Counted from the stretch's first letter, positions 13,001-25,370 are shown. The stretch: DNA of 64,000 nt from Nectonema munidae (GCA_030549495.1 JAUIRK010000064.1:91645-155644); one strand, 5' to 3'. The notes: generated by a model not told the origin, from the letters alone. Made by a program: numbers and translations.

Positions 13001-15435
13001 TATTGATTTATGTGTGCCACGTCTCCCATAATATACAACGCATAAGTAACGCATCTACGTTTGTGTTCTATAGAATTTATAGCGTCACCACACATCTAAA
13101 CGCATTTTTCGTTGTGTACTAACACTATTTAGAGACTAAATTTAAGTCAATTCTTATGATGCTTATAACTTCTGCATTTCTTAACGAATTTTAGCATGAA
13201 ACACACCAAATTAAAGCTTATTTTATGGGCTTAAAATTAATACAAGTCACAGATGAAAAATCTATAGTACTAAATTAAAACTTTTTATGGTTAGTTTTAG
13301 CAAAAATATTTTGTCGGCTTGATAAAATTTAACAAAAATGACTGTAGTATATTTAATCAAAAATGTTGTGCAAAATCATCCTTTCAAGACATGTTTGTCC
13401 CCCTTTAGTCCAACGTTAAAAAAGTTTAAGGAAGATATATGAATAGGTATTTAATGTATATTATACACGTAGGATTTAAAAAACTTTTTCTACAGTCTTG
13501 GATATGCTATTTTTACTTTAGACTCTTCATACTCTTTGCGAGATCTATTTAAAATCAAATCGATCTAAACCACCAAAAAAAAGTCTTAAGTAACTCTACA
13601 CCAATATAAGCTGATCGATTTTTTTAATATTCATGTCACACTTTAAAAAATGTTCTTATCTCTCATGAAAGAGTCTGCAATCTCGGATATTTTATTGCAA
13701 TCGATTTATAAGTGCTAATCCAATAAACATTCTTTCGTTCTCTTGTCTTTAAAATCTTTCAACGCTCATTCATCAAAAACACAATAACTCCATTTTCAAA
13801 AGAAGAATCGTTTTCCATATATTTAATTAATTAACCCAGTAGTTAAAGAAGAGACAACCTCAAAGTGTTCTGAACAAGCAGGTAGAATGTGTGTCTCTTG
13901 TAATAACGAATTATGAACAAAAGAAATTCGATGCTGCATTCCAAAATAAGAGCATTCAGCATCAAAGACGCAAATCTACGCACCGCCATCTACGCATTCA
14001 GCATCGTACTTCTCTTAAATTTGGATCAGATTCATTATAATGTGTACCACCTACAGATTCTAAAAGCATGCAATTCTTATACGTTCATAGAGAAATGAAA
14101 GTATAGAAAAGCTACAGCTCGTTGTAGAGCGTATGCAATGCCAAAGAAAACAATCACTGCAGGTAAACATTCCTCTTGTTCAAAACTTAGAGGTAAAAAC
14201 ACTCGCACAAGTTATCCCAGTAATGGAAAAAAAAACAAAAAAAATTGTAAATAAATCACTAGAAATTTCTACTTTAAACTCCGAATTTTGTCTTTAACGA
14301 TATTTTGATAGAATTTCAAACTGGCCCTTAAAAATTGAGAGGAAAAAAATTCGAAAAGACTTCAATAAAAGATATTTAAAATTTTAAAAAAGAATGGACA
14401 AAAATTTTAACTGTCTAAAATGAAGTTCAAAATGGCCTAGAATTGAAAATGATCATTTTAAAATTAATGTTAATCTATCAGTGTGTTACTTGGTTTAGTC
14501 ATTTGCGAAGCAACAAATGTCGGTTACAAGTTAAAAAAATCGATTATTTAAATAAGAAGTAAGAACGAAAGTGTTTTAGTTTTAATAATAACTAGATGTT
14601 GACAATTTAGGTTTAATGTTGAAAGATGGCATGGACTATACGATGTCGTTCTGAAGAATGCGCAACTGAAAATTGTAGAGATTTAAAGCGAATACCTATA
14701 AGTTTTTTTGTAAAAGAGAACATTTTAAGGTATTTTCGTGTTTCTGCAAAAATACTCAAAGCTAAAATTCGATAAAGAGCTGTAATTAGTGTACTTTTAC
14801 ATTTCTGAGAAATAGTCAATCACCAATTATCATCTGAAATGTCATAACAACTCTTTCACTATTTCTGATAGCTTGGCTAGAGAAAGCGAGGTTGAAGAAA
14901 TTAAATAAAAAGTTTGTTCAAAAACTAAGAACCCAAAAGCATTGTCCATAATTATACAAAGCTTGAAACCTAACGCAAACCCAGGCTGAAGCCTAGGTGA
15001 TAGCTATTCATATAAAATAGTCCGTGAGCATAGGATATTTTGTGTCCTGTTATTCAGTTCTCTCTTTCCGAGGACTAGATTCGCCAACTTATATTTAGGA
15101 TTGGCACAAGGTGCCACCCCTCCCATTAACTTTGACTTCTCTCAATTCTATATCTTTTTGTATATTATTTAAAAGACTTGTTTGACTTGTGAGTAGACAT
15201 TCCATGCCACCTTTCTTGTTTTTACGGTTCATTTGATAAAACTGGAATTTATCCAGGAATTTAAAGAAGAGCACGCAAATTTTTCAGCAGGGCCAATATT
15301 TTTTATAACACATAACTATAAAAGATAAAATTCTCTATAATTTAAAGCTTATTCCTATTAATTACTTTATCTCTTCTGGGTAAAGATAGAGATTTTGTAT
15401 ATATACACTGGTATCCGTTTAATTATACACGTATA
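10022..15435. other. 5.4 kb mostly without recognisable content
   Basis: At 10130..10295 there are repeated TATTTGAAATACTT-like motifs in both orientations, perhaps a decayed MITE. 12280..12420 is rich in GATGATG. 11740..11830 and 15285..15350 share a motif around AATATTTTNTATAACAC. No coding exon could be supported. Confidence 0.35.
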
Positions 15436-15587
15436 GGGATCACACATAAATTACGTCCTCAAAATTTTTCTACCCCCCCCCCCCCCAAGTTGTGATTTTT
15501 ATGCCTCCTGCTTTGTTTTATTGCTAGACCATCTAGAATTTCTTTACCCCCTCCCCCTGTTAGGGAAGCCCATATATGTATGATCCC
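15436..15587. mobile_element. 152-bp MITE, GGGATCAnnCATAAATTACGTC type
   Basis: The left end GGGATCACACATAAATTACG and the right end, reverse-complemented GGGATCATACATATATGGGC, form inverted repeats of a type common in invertebrate MITEs. TA abuts the left tip, and ATA follows the right tip. The interior contains a run of C's at about 15473..15486. Non-coding. Confidence 0.6.
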
Positions 15588-15649
15588 ATAACATATGTAT
15601 TTGTTGATTATCTGGTGATTGGATTCAATTCATGCATTGAGCGCTGTAT

Positions 15650-16400
15650 TTTCACGAAGGCATTAAAACTATCTAAAATAACACCAATCTTTAAAAAAGG
15701 AAGCAGATTTGTTCAAAGCAATTACAGACCCATATTTATTGTTCTCTGTTAACCCAAATCATTTGAAAAAGTTCTTTTCAAACAAATGACCGAATTTTTT
15801 GATCAAAATAACATTATTTATCCTTAACACTTTTATTTAAGACATGGTCAGTATTCATTCTACCTCTTTATTTTATTCTTTCTTGATTAATGTTGTTATT
15901 CATAATTTAGATGATAAAAAATCAGTAATTTCAATTTTTATTGACTTAAGCAAAGCCCAAATCTATTATAATCTCATAGCCTTTTCTTTCCTTTCAAATG
16001 GTCTTCAGTGTGTATCTGTGAATAATAATTTATAGGATCTCACTAAAGTTTGTTCTGACGTTTCCCAATGTTCGATTTTGAGCTCTTTACTCTCCACTAT
16101 ATTCACTAATGATCTATTCAAAGCGTGCAATCATGAAATATTGATGTACACCGATGGCATTACTTTATTTTAATAGTTCCTTTTGATCTTTTTTATAGTA
16201 ATTTAAATTTGCAAAATTTATATAAATGATTTGCCGTTAATTCTTTGGCAGTTAACTTTTTAAAAACTAAGTCAATGCTACTCTCCTATTTTCCTAATGT
16301 TAAACCTCCCAAAATTGGTATCGAATTCATCTCTGAATTTAACCTATTAAGATTGATAATATAGATAAAAATTTAAACATTTTACACTTAATAAACTGAA
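15650..16400 (+). pseudogene. CR1/L2-like LINE reverse transcriptase relic
   Basis: Motifs in order are: KLSKITPIFKKGSR (about 15672..15712) followed by SNYRPI; SFEKVLFKQMTEFFDQNN; then SVISIFIDLSKAQIYYNLI (about 15925..15985), equivalent to the FIDLSKAFDTVNH block. A degraded PQGSVLGPLLF block (QCSILSSLLSTIFTNDL, about 16067..16115) and a degraded YADD block (MYTDGITLF, about 16143..16170) follow. The usual F/YADD is YTDG, so the catalytic aspartate pair is lost. Several stops and frame changes occur. Both ends of the LINE are missing. Confidence 0.75.
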
Positions 16401-16433
16401 CTGTATTCTAGGAAAAATAAGATCTTCATTTAA

Positions 16434-16561
16434 CCCTTTCGTGACCAGTGTATCATATATGATACATAAACAAATTTACCTTCGTCTGCTTTTTCAAATA
16501 GTTTTGTATATGAATCTTCTGCTTTTTAATAAATATCGTCTGATTTTTCTGGTAATGATCC
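16434..16561 (+). mobile_element. TTAA-type MITE with internal palindrome (copy A)
   Basis: The element is preceded by TTAA (16430..16433) and starts CCCTTTCGTGACC. It has an 18-bp perfect palindrome TGTATCATATATGATACA at 16449..16466. Three CGTCTGCT-like motifs follow (CGTCTGCTTTTT, CTTCTGCTTTTT, CGTCTGATTTTT) before the inferred right end near 16561. Layout and size match copies at 41411..41542 and 42819..42947. TTAA target choice and CCC tips suggest piggyBac mobilisation. The right TTAA is not intact. Confidence 0.6.
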
Positions 16562-17680
16562 TATTCCCTTACGATTTCTGTATATCTTCTTCTTCTTCTA
16601 ACTGAAAAAGTTAAATTAATGTACGCAAGTTTTGATAAATTCTTTTATTATATTTGCTAAATTCAAATTTATAGCATCTTCATTCTTGGATATTCATTTT
16701 ATCATGATTGCTTTGAATAGTTCGCAATCTTTTTACAATTTCCTTTGATTTTTTTGCTAAATTCTAAGTGTCTAAATGATTATTATTTTATTTATAAAAG
16801 TTATTTTTGTTTTTGGGTAAGATTGGCTTTAGCCCATTAGATAGTGATGTACTCATTTAAGTAGAGTAAATGTTAGTCCATAACTTAATTACCGTCTTCT
16901 TTTTATTGGTTCTATTTTTTTCTATACAAACTATTTCATTATCATGTAATTATGCGAATCAATTACGCCTTAGGAAATTGAATGGCTAATTCGTATAAAT
17001 TTGAGGTTTGTAGCAAATTTTCTTTCAAACATTTCAGACTTTCAATTTCTATTTAAAGTGCAAAATTTAAATTAATGAATTCATACCCTAGACCCAAGTC
17101 CTAAATTTATTTTCAAACAATTTAGTTTTACTAACTGAATTTATGTGTAGATAGAAATAAAATGAGGAGGGTAATATAAGATGCTTACTTGCTTTTCTAT
17201 GTTAGTATTCTGGTTTGGTAACATTTCGTTGCTAAAAAATTTTACATTTATAAATTTTAAATTTAAGCGGTAAAGTGTCTCAGTACAGAGCAATCAATCC
17301 ACATAAATAATTCATTTTATATGAACTAGGCTTGTTGACAAATGATGATAGGAGAGGTTGAGAATAGCGTGTGTAATAAATCAACATCTTGTCTAAGAAC
17401 TCACCGTAGTAAGTTTTTTTCTGGTTCGAACACAATGAAAATACACAAAGTAGTACATTATAAAAAAATTATATTAAATGTAAATTCACAATATTTATGC
17501 CATATTTAAAAGAACTTTTGTTGAGGATCTGCTATATGATGTCTGCTGTAAATCTGTGAGCAAGGATATGCTGATGTAGTGACGATCATGGGATTTGATA
17601 AACTGCACGGCGCTAAAAAGTCACTGACTAGTTGTTGTTGAATAAGTAGGAGGTGTGGTTTCATCACCACTCTTTAGAGC
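16562..17680. other. AT-rich spacer
   Basis: No gene, terminal repeat or splice-supported exon recognised. Confidence 0.4.
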
Positions 17681-18075
17681 AGTGGTTCCTAACCGGGGGC
17701 CCATGGAAGAATTTCAAGGGGTCCATGGAAATTCTACTTCAAACTACTTATGCTGAATCTCCTTTAATATACTTCTATTTTCCAAATCAATATAAATAAA
17801 GTTTTGCATCTATTTTATAGCAACCTATGCGGCCGCAGTGGGCCCCGCGCTTCTCATTTTTCATTTTGATGATATATTGTATGATTTCGCTAAACGCAAG
17901 GTTCGCAAAGTAAAGTTACTTTGATCGTCATTTTGTGTTAATGAAAAAGTAATAAAGCAAATCCCTTTTCTTTTTCTCAAAATCTTATTTCTCACTTTTA
18001 ATCTTTTTTCCTACCCACACTGGGCCCGCGCAATCCATTTTGCATAGGGCCCCTCGAACACAAGGCCCGGCCCTG
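17681..18075. repeat. Two abutting hAT-type terminal fragments
   Basis: 17681 begins CAGTGGTTCCTAACCGGGGG, the classic start of hAT ends. A GC-rich stretch from about 17831 (GCGGCCGCAGTGGGCCCCG) to 18075 ends, reverse-complemented, with CAGGGCCGGGCCTTGTG, another hAT-like tip. Both lack coding sequence. A relative of the first occurs near 23145..23205 (GGGGTTCCATAAAATATTC). Confidence 0.45.
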
Positions 18076-18289
18076 GATTTAAAGGCATTTATTTTTATTT
18101 TTTAAATTCGCTTTCCTAGTGTTAAATGCGTGTGTCATAAAAAATACGATTGCATGATTGGTCTACCCGACAATTGATACAGGCAGGCGTGAGAGCATTG
18201 ATTGGATGAAGACTCTATATGCGTCGGAGTGTGAATGTTAGAATAACCGGAGAGAAAAACTTTGGCAAAATTAGTTAAAAGCAATATTG

Positions 18290-18345
18290 TATCGGATAGT
18301 TGTTGAATAATCGAGTCTCAGATAAACGAGGTCTAACTGTATTAC
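18290..18345 (-). repeat. pogo/Tigger-type terminal repeat, solo
   Basis: Read on the minus strand: CAGTTAGACCTCGTTTATCT followed by GAGACTCGATTATTC. This is the pattern of pogo-type ends (CAGT..ACCTCG). No transposase is next to it. Confidence 0.45.
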
Positions 18346-18384
18346 CAATGGTACTTCTAATACAAGCCTTTTCATTATTTCTTC

Positions 18385-18630
18385 AGAAGAAAGACATTTT
18401 TGACTTTCGAACACGAAATACTGAATCAAGAAATCTGTTTCCTAAAGATCGTTTTTAGAGTCATGGTATAAACCTTTAACTTGTATAGAGTATAGCATAT
18501 CCCTCAATAAGGCTTTTTGTTACGCATGCCTTATTTCAGTAATAGAACATCCAAATCTGAAAGGGCAATTGTAACCATCGTTTTCGATAAGTGGTGAAAA
18601 AAATAATGAGGGATAAAGTCTTTAGTGATG
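18385..18630. repeat. Dispersed repeat, related to 37655..37800
   Basis: TTTTTAGAGTCATGGTATAAA, TAGAGTATAGCATATC and AAAGGGCAATTGTAACCATC occur here, and close variants occur in the same order at 37690..37765. It is an unclassified interspersed repeat without coding sequence. Confidence 0.5.
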
Positions 18631-19574
18631 ACTCTTTCCACGTCCTAACGGCAACAGGATATTCGTAAGGATGGATGCAAAAATTATACACAATTCTTAA
18701 CGTAACTTAAATTTTTATGTTGACGCGTGATTAAGGTCCATTAGATCATTGTGTGGGTTGAATACCACAAGGTATCGCTTCGATCCAACATCAAGCCTTC
18801 TTTGCTCATAGTTGGACACAAGCGCTGCAATTGCACCTTGTCGATGAAATCACTCAGAGATAACTTTACCTTTCTTTATAAGTGTAATATTCGCTTAAAA
18901 CTGTGTATCAATTTTTTGAAGAGCGTATCTAATATAAACACTTAGTTATAAGGTGTAGATAAAATTAAAATTTTGTCAAAAATATTTATCTTTGAATTGA
19001 TTGAAAGTTTTTGGCATGGATCGGTCATACTACCTTGAAAATCGTACCAAATGATGCAGATAGCAAATTTAGGAAATGTTACCAAATTTGATCTGATAAA
19101 ATTCAGCAAAATTTTAAGCGTGAAATTTTATTTTAGATGTAAACAACGGTTAATTTAATCCTACATTTTTCAACTTTACACAAAATTTTGATGGTTTACA
19201 TAAAGTAAATATTTCTAACTTGTATTAGCACCATTCTTTTTCAAAGTAGTTAACAAACTGTAATATTTCTAAAACTATTCTACAAAATTTTGACTTGGAG
19301 AGAAATTTTTTTCTTCAAATTTAGAAAAAGTTATTGAAGTACTACATTTTAAAAATCAAAATTAAAAAAAAATTATTCAACTTATAAACTTCCTAATTAA
19401 TAGTTCTTTAAAACACCTTCAGTACATAAAATAGATGAGATATAATTGCTTGTCAAAAATAATAAACGTATATGTCCAAATAGTCATGGTGAATAGAGTA
19501 ATGAAGGAGATGCTATATCCGTGAATAACTTGAAGTTTTACCACAAGGTTCCATAATAATTGCACAGGGTATGT

Positions 19575-19580
19575 TTTATT
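19575..19580 (-). promoter_or_regulatory. Candidate poly(A) signal of FBXW5
   Basis: AATAAA on the minus strand, 58 nt beyond the FBXW5 stop codon, is a normal distance for a short 3' UTR. Confidence 0.5.
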
Positions 19581-19638
19581 CATATATTATTTTGAATAAG
19601 GCGCATTGAAATAAATATTCGATAAAGACTTAAGTGGA

Positions 19639-19692
19639 TTATTGCCTTTTGACGTCACATAAACTTGTCTTGATTCGCTTAGAAATCCAGAC
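19639..19692 (-). CDS. FBXW5: FBXW5 last coding exon
   Basis: Encodes VWISKRIKTSLCDVKRQ and a TAA stop. It follows a good acceptor (pyrimidine-rich tract ending CTCCTAAG). Joined to the preceding exon it makes SEDACLRVWISKR, restoring the W of the last WD40 repeat. In vertebrate FBXW5 the same place reads SDDATIKAWRSPRT. Only 17 residues follow the splice, and the C-terminus is short, as in the family. Confidence 0.8.
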   Translation of the reverse strand, partial: VWISKRIKTSLCDVKRQ

Positions 19693-19752
19693 CTTAGGAG
19701 AAAATATGAAAAAAGTAAGGAACATTATTGAGTGAGATAAATGCGAAATTAC
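19693..19752 (-). other. FBXW5: FBXW5 60-nt intron
   Basis: The minus strand runs GTAATT to a pyrimidine-rich TTTTCTCCTAAG. The length is 60 nt, phase 0, and there is no in-frame stop, so unspliced RNA would stay open and add 20 residues. Removal is supported because it rejoins DACLR to VWISK in register with the WD40 repeat of FBXW5 relatives. Confidence 0.8.
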
Positions 19753-19903
19753 ACGAAGACAAGCATCTTCGGAAGCCGTTACTAAGACTTCACAGTTGAG
19801 GGGATGGAAAGCAACAGAGTTTACTTGGAAAGGATGTTCTAATTTTGAAATGATAACTCTCAGATTTCTGTCATACAAAACAACTCCAAACAAAGCAGGC
19901 CCA
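19753..19903 (-). CDS. FBXW5: FBXW5 penultimate exon (C-terminal WD40 repeats)
   Basis: The exon starts after TTTTTTAATTTAG with one base completing a split codon, then encodes 50 residues from GPALFGVVLYDRNLRVIISK to VTASEDACLR. The block VNSVAFHP..VLVTASEDA lines up with human FBXW5 VNSVVFSP..LLLTASDDA. GVVLYDRN matches HGYIWDRHYN of the preceding repeat. The entry phase needs an upstream exon ending two bases into a codon. The 459-codon exon ends in phase 0, so at least one more exon must lie between. This region forms the last propeller blades used for substrate and DDB1 contacts in the family. Confidence 0.85.
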
Positions 19904-20148
19904 CTAAATTAAAAAAGTACGATGATAGCAACAAAAAGTTCAAAAAAACAAACTCATTATTTAGTAAAAAGAGACTTTCAAAGTTAGGCCTATTCAAAAA
20001 CTAAAAATTATTATTTATTTTTTAATAAAAACTAATTTATCAAGTAAATATAAGCATGAATTTTTTTTTATTAATTTATTTTTAAAAAAATATATATTCT
20101 ATCTCATAACCTGTACGGTTGAACGCGGGTAGACAACTTGCATGTTAT

Positions 20149-20316
20149 CTCCAACACGTATATTACGATAATTCTTCTCCAACCTGTATTCTACGATGAT
20201 TCATCTCCAAACTATATACTACAATGATTCATCTCAAACCTGTATACTACGATGATTCATCTCCAACCTGTATACTACGATGATTCATCTTCAACCTGTA
20301 TACTACGATGGTTTCT
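20149..20316. repeat. 28-bp minisatellite, six units
   Basis: Six head-to-tail units of exactly 28 bp with a consensus close to CTCCAACCTGTATACTACG then ATGATTCAT. Units start at 20149, 20177, 20205, 20233, 20261 and 20289. The outer units are most diverged, the inner ones nearly identical, as expected when unequal exchange homogenises the middle. It lies within the large FBXW5 intron, about 250 bp from the acceptor of the penultimate exon. Confidence 0.9.
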
Positions 20317-20422
20317 ATTCCATGTACAAATAACTAGGGAGACAATGTTCAACTTGTCTTTCTTTTTATTTCTTTTCAATTCGATTTTTTAGCAGTAAAT
20401 TTATGCGTTAAAGGAACAAAAA

Positions 20423-21073
20423 TTGTATGGTAAGTTGGATGCACATATAAATCTATTCGTTAGTAAATTACCATTTAATAGAATAGTTTTAGGTCGTTTT
20501 TTACATCTTCACCGAATAAAACATAAGACAATACAAGATAGTGCAAAAACAACAGTACAAGAGCTATTATATATTTGGGATAAAGAAAGAATACCAACAA
20601 AACAAGATTATAAAATAATCAAAAAATTTAGAGACTTTCATTCTCAATGACAAATTTTTTTTAGAAATGCTGAATAATTTATTCCATTTCTAGCTCAAAG
20701 AGAACCGGGTAAAAAAGGAAATATAAAGCTTAAAGGTTTAGAAGACAGAAGAAGCAAAAGATGAGCACTTGAGCAAACAAAAGCAGCAAAAGAAGACAAA
20801 AGAAAGTTGATGGAAAAGAAATTCAATTCTTATAATATTCAAGAAGAAACAAAAATTCATTTGAATGATGATGACGAAGAAAATTTCGAAGATGAATTTT
20901 TTTAAAAGAAAAATAATAATAACTTATCAAAAGAACCCAGAAAATATCATTACATCTCCGTTGGCATATCTGCACTAGACTGAACTAGAGTAAGTGGTAG
21001 AAATGCAAAGCATATACTATCAGCTACAATTACAGCACTTAATCATGATCTTGAATCCCAAATTTTAAGTTGA
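20423..21073 (+). pseudogene. Unclassified repeat-element protein relic (LAQREPGKKG signature)
   Basis: A first open stretch of 75 codons contains HKTIQDSAKTTVQELLYIW, then RIPTKQDYKIIKKFRDF. The reading continues, with interruptions, through FLAQREPGKKGNIK, a charged Lys/Glu region and an acidic DDDEENFEDEFF patch. It ends at VGISALD..TRVSGRNAKHIL, then SATITALNHDLE. From memory these blocks occur in the same order in a widespread set of predicted arthropod and cnidarian repeat proteins (ARIPTRQDYH, LLAQREPGRRG, VAALDRT..S.R.A). The class of that element is not known to me. Its tips were not found. Confidence 0.5.
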
Positions 21074-24000
21074 ATAAAACTTTAAGATCAGAATGATTTT
21101 TATCTTATTCTGAATATTTTCTCGTCGTTAAATTTAGTGAAATAAAATGGCTTTCAATGTGGAAATGTAATTTAAAAGATAGGTATTGTAAACAAGTTCT
21201 TTAGACGAGGGTTTACCCAACCTTGATTACTGTTGATTTCTTAAGATATATTTAAATTTCATCAACCTTCGTACAAAACAAGATATAGTCATATTAGGGA
21301 TGTAAGATATAAAATTAAAGTTCAAACAAATACGGACAGCTAGTTTATTCGCAAATTATTTTTTCTTATTAAAATAACCCCAACAAGAGTTTTAATTCTG
21401 GAGTACCACAAAATCTCCAAGATTATGGCATCCTTTATTCGCGGCACAAGCGAGGATTACGAAAGCGAAAACACGCTTTTTTGTTCAATTTCTCCTTGGA
21501 GTGAGTGAATTTTTCTTGGAAAACTCTGCTTTAGAGAATATAGGCAATGAGTTTTAAGGTTATCTACGGTGCGGTCTTATGCACTATAGTCTAAGGTCTC
21601 GGTTTGAAATCGAAACAGCATGCTTCTTCTCTTTTTGTTGGATCAACTCAGTCTAAATTTCGTCTTCTAGATAACCTTCGCACATCTAACTATATTCATG
21701 ATCTTTTTTATGATGGATGTGTTTCTTAAAATAGTGTATTCTATGTGCGCATGTTGCTTAAGCTCTTTATATCGTTTAAAAGTAAAAACACAACCATATG
21801 TTATAACATAAATGAATAATCGACATATCATTATGAGAAAAATGACCTTATTCTTTGCTTTTTGCAATAAATTATCAAAATATTTTAAATTTCAAGTCTT
21901 TACTCAACTAAAATCAATTTCAGACACAAAAGATACAAAATTGAATAGTTATTATGATGAAGAATTTTGAGTGAAGATGAAAATTCATTCGCAAAATTTA
22001 TTAAGTATTAAATGGCAACCAAAATAGCAAATGCTACGCCCTTCTTTATAAGCATTAGAAATATGTCTGTAAGAGCAGATGGTCCTAAAAAAGAAGCAAT
22101 GAACAAAACTACTGTCTGGATAAATTTTTTACTTTTTTTATTATAATCTCATTTTTTGTTTTTTCTTTGACAAAAAATAATGAATGTTCTTTTTATACAC
22201 AATATACATTTTAGTTTTTCACTAAGAATATGATGATATAGTAGTAGAGATAAAAAGGATTTTCACAGAGCGATTTCTCAATTTTTATATGAATAAAGAC
22301 TTGATTCCGATTCATGATTTTATGAAAATTACCCAAACCACTTCAAAACATGAAAAATTATTCTATGTGTTTTCTTGTTAACTTTATTGTATTAAACTAA
22401 TTTATTGTATTAAAGTTAACAATTGTATTCAACAAATTGTTATATATTTTATATAACACATGCATAACTATAGTAAAAATAAATTGTACAACAACAAAAT
22501 TATTTTTGGAAATTTCCAAAATCAATCAGATAAATAGAAAGGGCGCTTGCCCCAACGCTCTCTTTTGAGAGATCGGCGATAAATGAGATAAATTGTTTCT
22601 TTTAGGAGTCATTTTACTTCTTTTTTCACTAATCTCACCAATAAAGCCTTTGAATCTTCATTATTAATCGAACACTTTTGTTATCAGACAAAAATATATC
22701 CATTTATTCAACTTAAAGTAGACTTTGAAAATTAAAATACAAAAAATTAAAGAAATTACGTTAACTAGAAAAAAAAATTAAAATACAAATATAAAAAGTG
22801 GAGAATAATAACTTCAAGTATGAAATAATTTTAATTTCTTTTCATTTTATTCTTGTTAATAATTTTAAAAAGCTTGTCAACCGTTGATTTTGATATTTTT
22901 GAGATAACTTGTAAATTTACTAATTTTTATATTTTTATTTGACCTCAACCCCCAATATTTTTTTCAACGCATTTCTCCTTATCTTGAATTCTGTTCTCAA
23001 TGTTTAGACAAAATATTAAAAAAATTCCCGTAAATTTTTTTGAGTAATAGGTTTTAGTCATATTCATTATTCACTAAATTTATATTATGAAATTCTACTC
23101 TTTAAAATAAATCAATGAAACTTTGCTTTTCAATTGGGGGCTAAATTGACCCTGGGGTTCCATAAAATATTCATAGTAGTCCACAGGCAGAAAATAAAAA
23201 TTAGAGGTTATAGTGATATTTTGATGTTCCATGCGCAAATGTACTACTTCAGAAAGGTTTACTGAAAATACACTTCTACTGTAATATACATATCAATGAT
23301 TATACTCTATTTCTCTGTAATCGTAATCACTCATCCATCGCTCAGTGGCTAGAGCAAACGAAAGTTTATCAACAAGTAAAAAAAATACATTTTATTTTTT
23401 AAAAAGTAAATTTATATGAATATAGTTTTCCAATTTTTTTTAACCCTTTGTGGGATATAATATTTTAGATATCATTTTCTATTGAAATTGAATGTATTTG
23501 ACTAAATATATCTTTTTTACTCATAATAGGATATAAAAAACACTGTTTTTATTTTTTTTTATTGATATGGTGCATATATGTACCACTAAGTTTTTTTTTC
23601 ACAAATTTTTATTAATCTAAAGAAGTAATCGACTCCAAAGAGTAGAGAGGTGATGATAATGAGAGGGTCTAGCTACAGTCCCTCGTACCATTGGAAAAGA
23701 GACAAACTTTTGTTAAAAATGAAAAAGAAAGCATAAGAACAAAAGAAGGGAGAAGACGTTGGCCCACGTATACGAGGGAAAAAATAAAAGGGAGGAAAAC
23801 GCCTTTATACGCCATCTCCTTCCTTCTTCTCCGATAGTTCGTCTTTATTAAATGTAAAATTTATGTTTGCAAATCAAAATATGCAGTATTCTTTAGAAAA
23901 TCATTCAATACTTAGAGTTTTGTAAACAAGGTTTGAAAATAATTGAGAACAAGGAGATGGAACCAGTTCAGGGCTACTGCTAAGTCGGAGTGAAATATCT

Positions 24001-25370
24001 CCGCTAAAAGTCGGCGTGAAATATCGTACTCCGATTCCAGATAATTACAAAAATCGGACTCCGACTACAAAAGCATTAAAAATTTAGATATCTAAAGCCA
24101 ACCTTCATAAGTGTACAAAAACTAAACATTTGTTTAAATACTCAAAAAAATTGACTTCGACTGTTAAATGTTATTATGTACCGGCTCTGATTCGCATCGC
24201 TTTAAATTCTCCAATTTCCGTCTTCGACTCGTCAGAGATGCCAGTTAGTAAAAACAAGATACGATTAAATAAAAAAAAATGGCATCAAAGATGGAAAGGC
24301 GAACAAGATGTGCTTTCAAAATAGGAAAAAACTTTCTTTTTAAAAAGTCTTGCGCACCTCAATATCCCCTTAAAAATTATTTCTTGCTAATTCATTCATG
24401 CATCCATCACACATTGAATAACAAAGCCGAAAATGCAAAACTTGGAATACCTTGCGAAGAAGTTTGTACAAGCACCTGAAAGAAATTGGGGAAATCGAGA
24501 GGTTGTTATATTGTAAGACGGAAATGCTGGAAATTGGAGGCTTTTATTAAGCTAAAAATACGGTATATAAAAGTAAGAATTTTACAAGAGTCAAAAAACG
24601 AATGTATTGGAAGAGTAAATATTTTACGATTTTTTTATATTTTCAAGTAGGAAAAAACTAGGGAATACACACAGAGGCACAATTCAAAAAGTTTAAGAAC
24701 GCGTTCTTTCAAAAACGCGTCTCAACACCAACAGTTTTCTTGATTTTTTTAAAAGTCAATTGCAGTGTTTCCGAAGCTTTTCTTCTCAACGCCCGCTTAA
24801 ACATTCTTTTTTAAAAAAAACGGCTCCTTCGACTATATTTTTAATAGAAAAAAATGTAATTTCTCTCACATTAAAGGAAATGCATAAAAAATTTAAAAAT
24901 TTTAATGGAAAAATATGGTATTTAGTCTACATTTAGTGTTATCTTCCAAATGTTTGATATTACTGAAATTAATTCTAATATAGCGATTTTCAAATTGGTC
25001 CATACGCTTTCTTTAAAAAAACTTAAAATATTTACTGCAATAAATCGAATTCACATCATATAATATGCCAAAAAAAGAGAATCGTAGGTATTCCCGAATA
25101 TGAAGAAGATAATTTTAAGATTTTTATATCGAAAATTAATAGCTACTTCTTTTTTATACTCAATCCAACGAAATTCTCATTTTTTTGGAAAATTTAATTC
25201 ACAAAAAAGCTTTTAAATTTTTTTTGTCACTAAATGTCATAAAAAAGATATTCGCAATATAAATTATCCAAAACGTGTCCAAGTTTAAATCAAGAAAAAA
25301 GTCTTAGTCGTAAATCACTCGTAAATTTTTCAAACGGCCCGTAGAAATTGAAAAAGGTCATTTTGAAGTC
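21074..25370. other. Intronic DNA of FBXW5 with weak repeat traces
   Basis: This lies inside the large FBXW5 intron. Traces include a hAT-like strip at 23145..23205 and a possible MITE from 23968 (CAGGGCTACTG, repeated AAAGTCGGnGTGAAATATC) to about 24245. I looked for the missing middle exon on the minus strand and could not identify it. Confidence 0.35.

Noticed and set aside
20640-21070. TGA codons at several places in the unclassified repeat protein suggesting a variant genetic code
   Set aside because: FBXW5 and the other genes use TGA/TAA/TAG as stops in the normal way; decay of the element is the simpler reading.
21667-21867. 66-codon minus-strand frame considered as the missing FBXW5 exon
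   Set aside because: A weak stretch resembling KELKQHAHIEYT is followed by sequence unlike the family, and phase does not fit.
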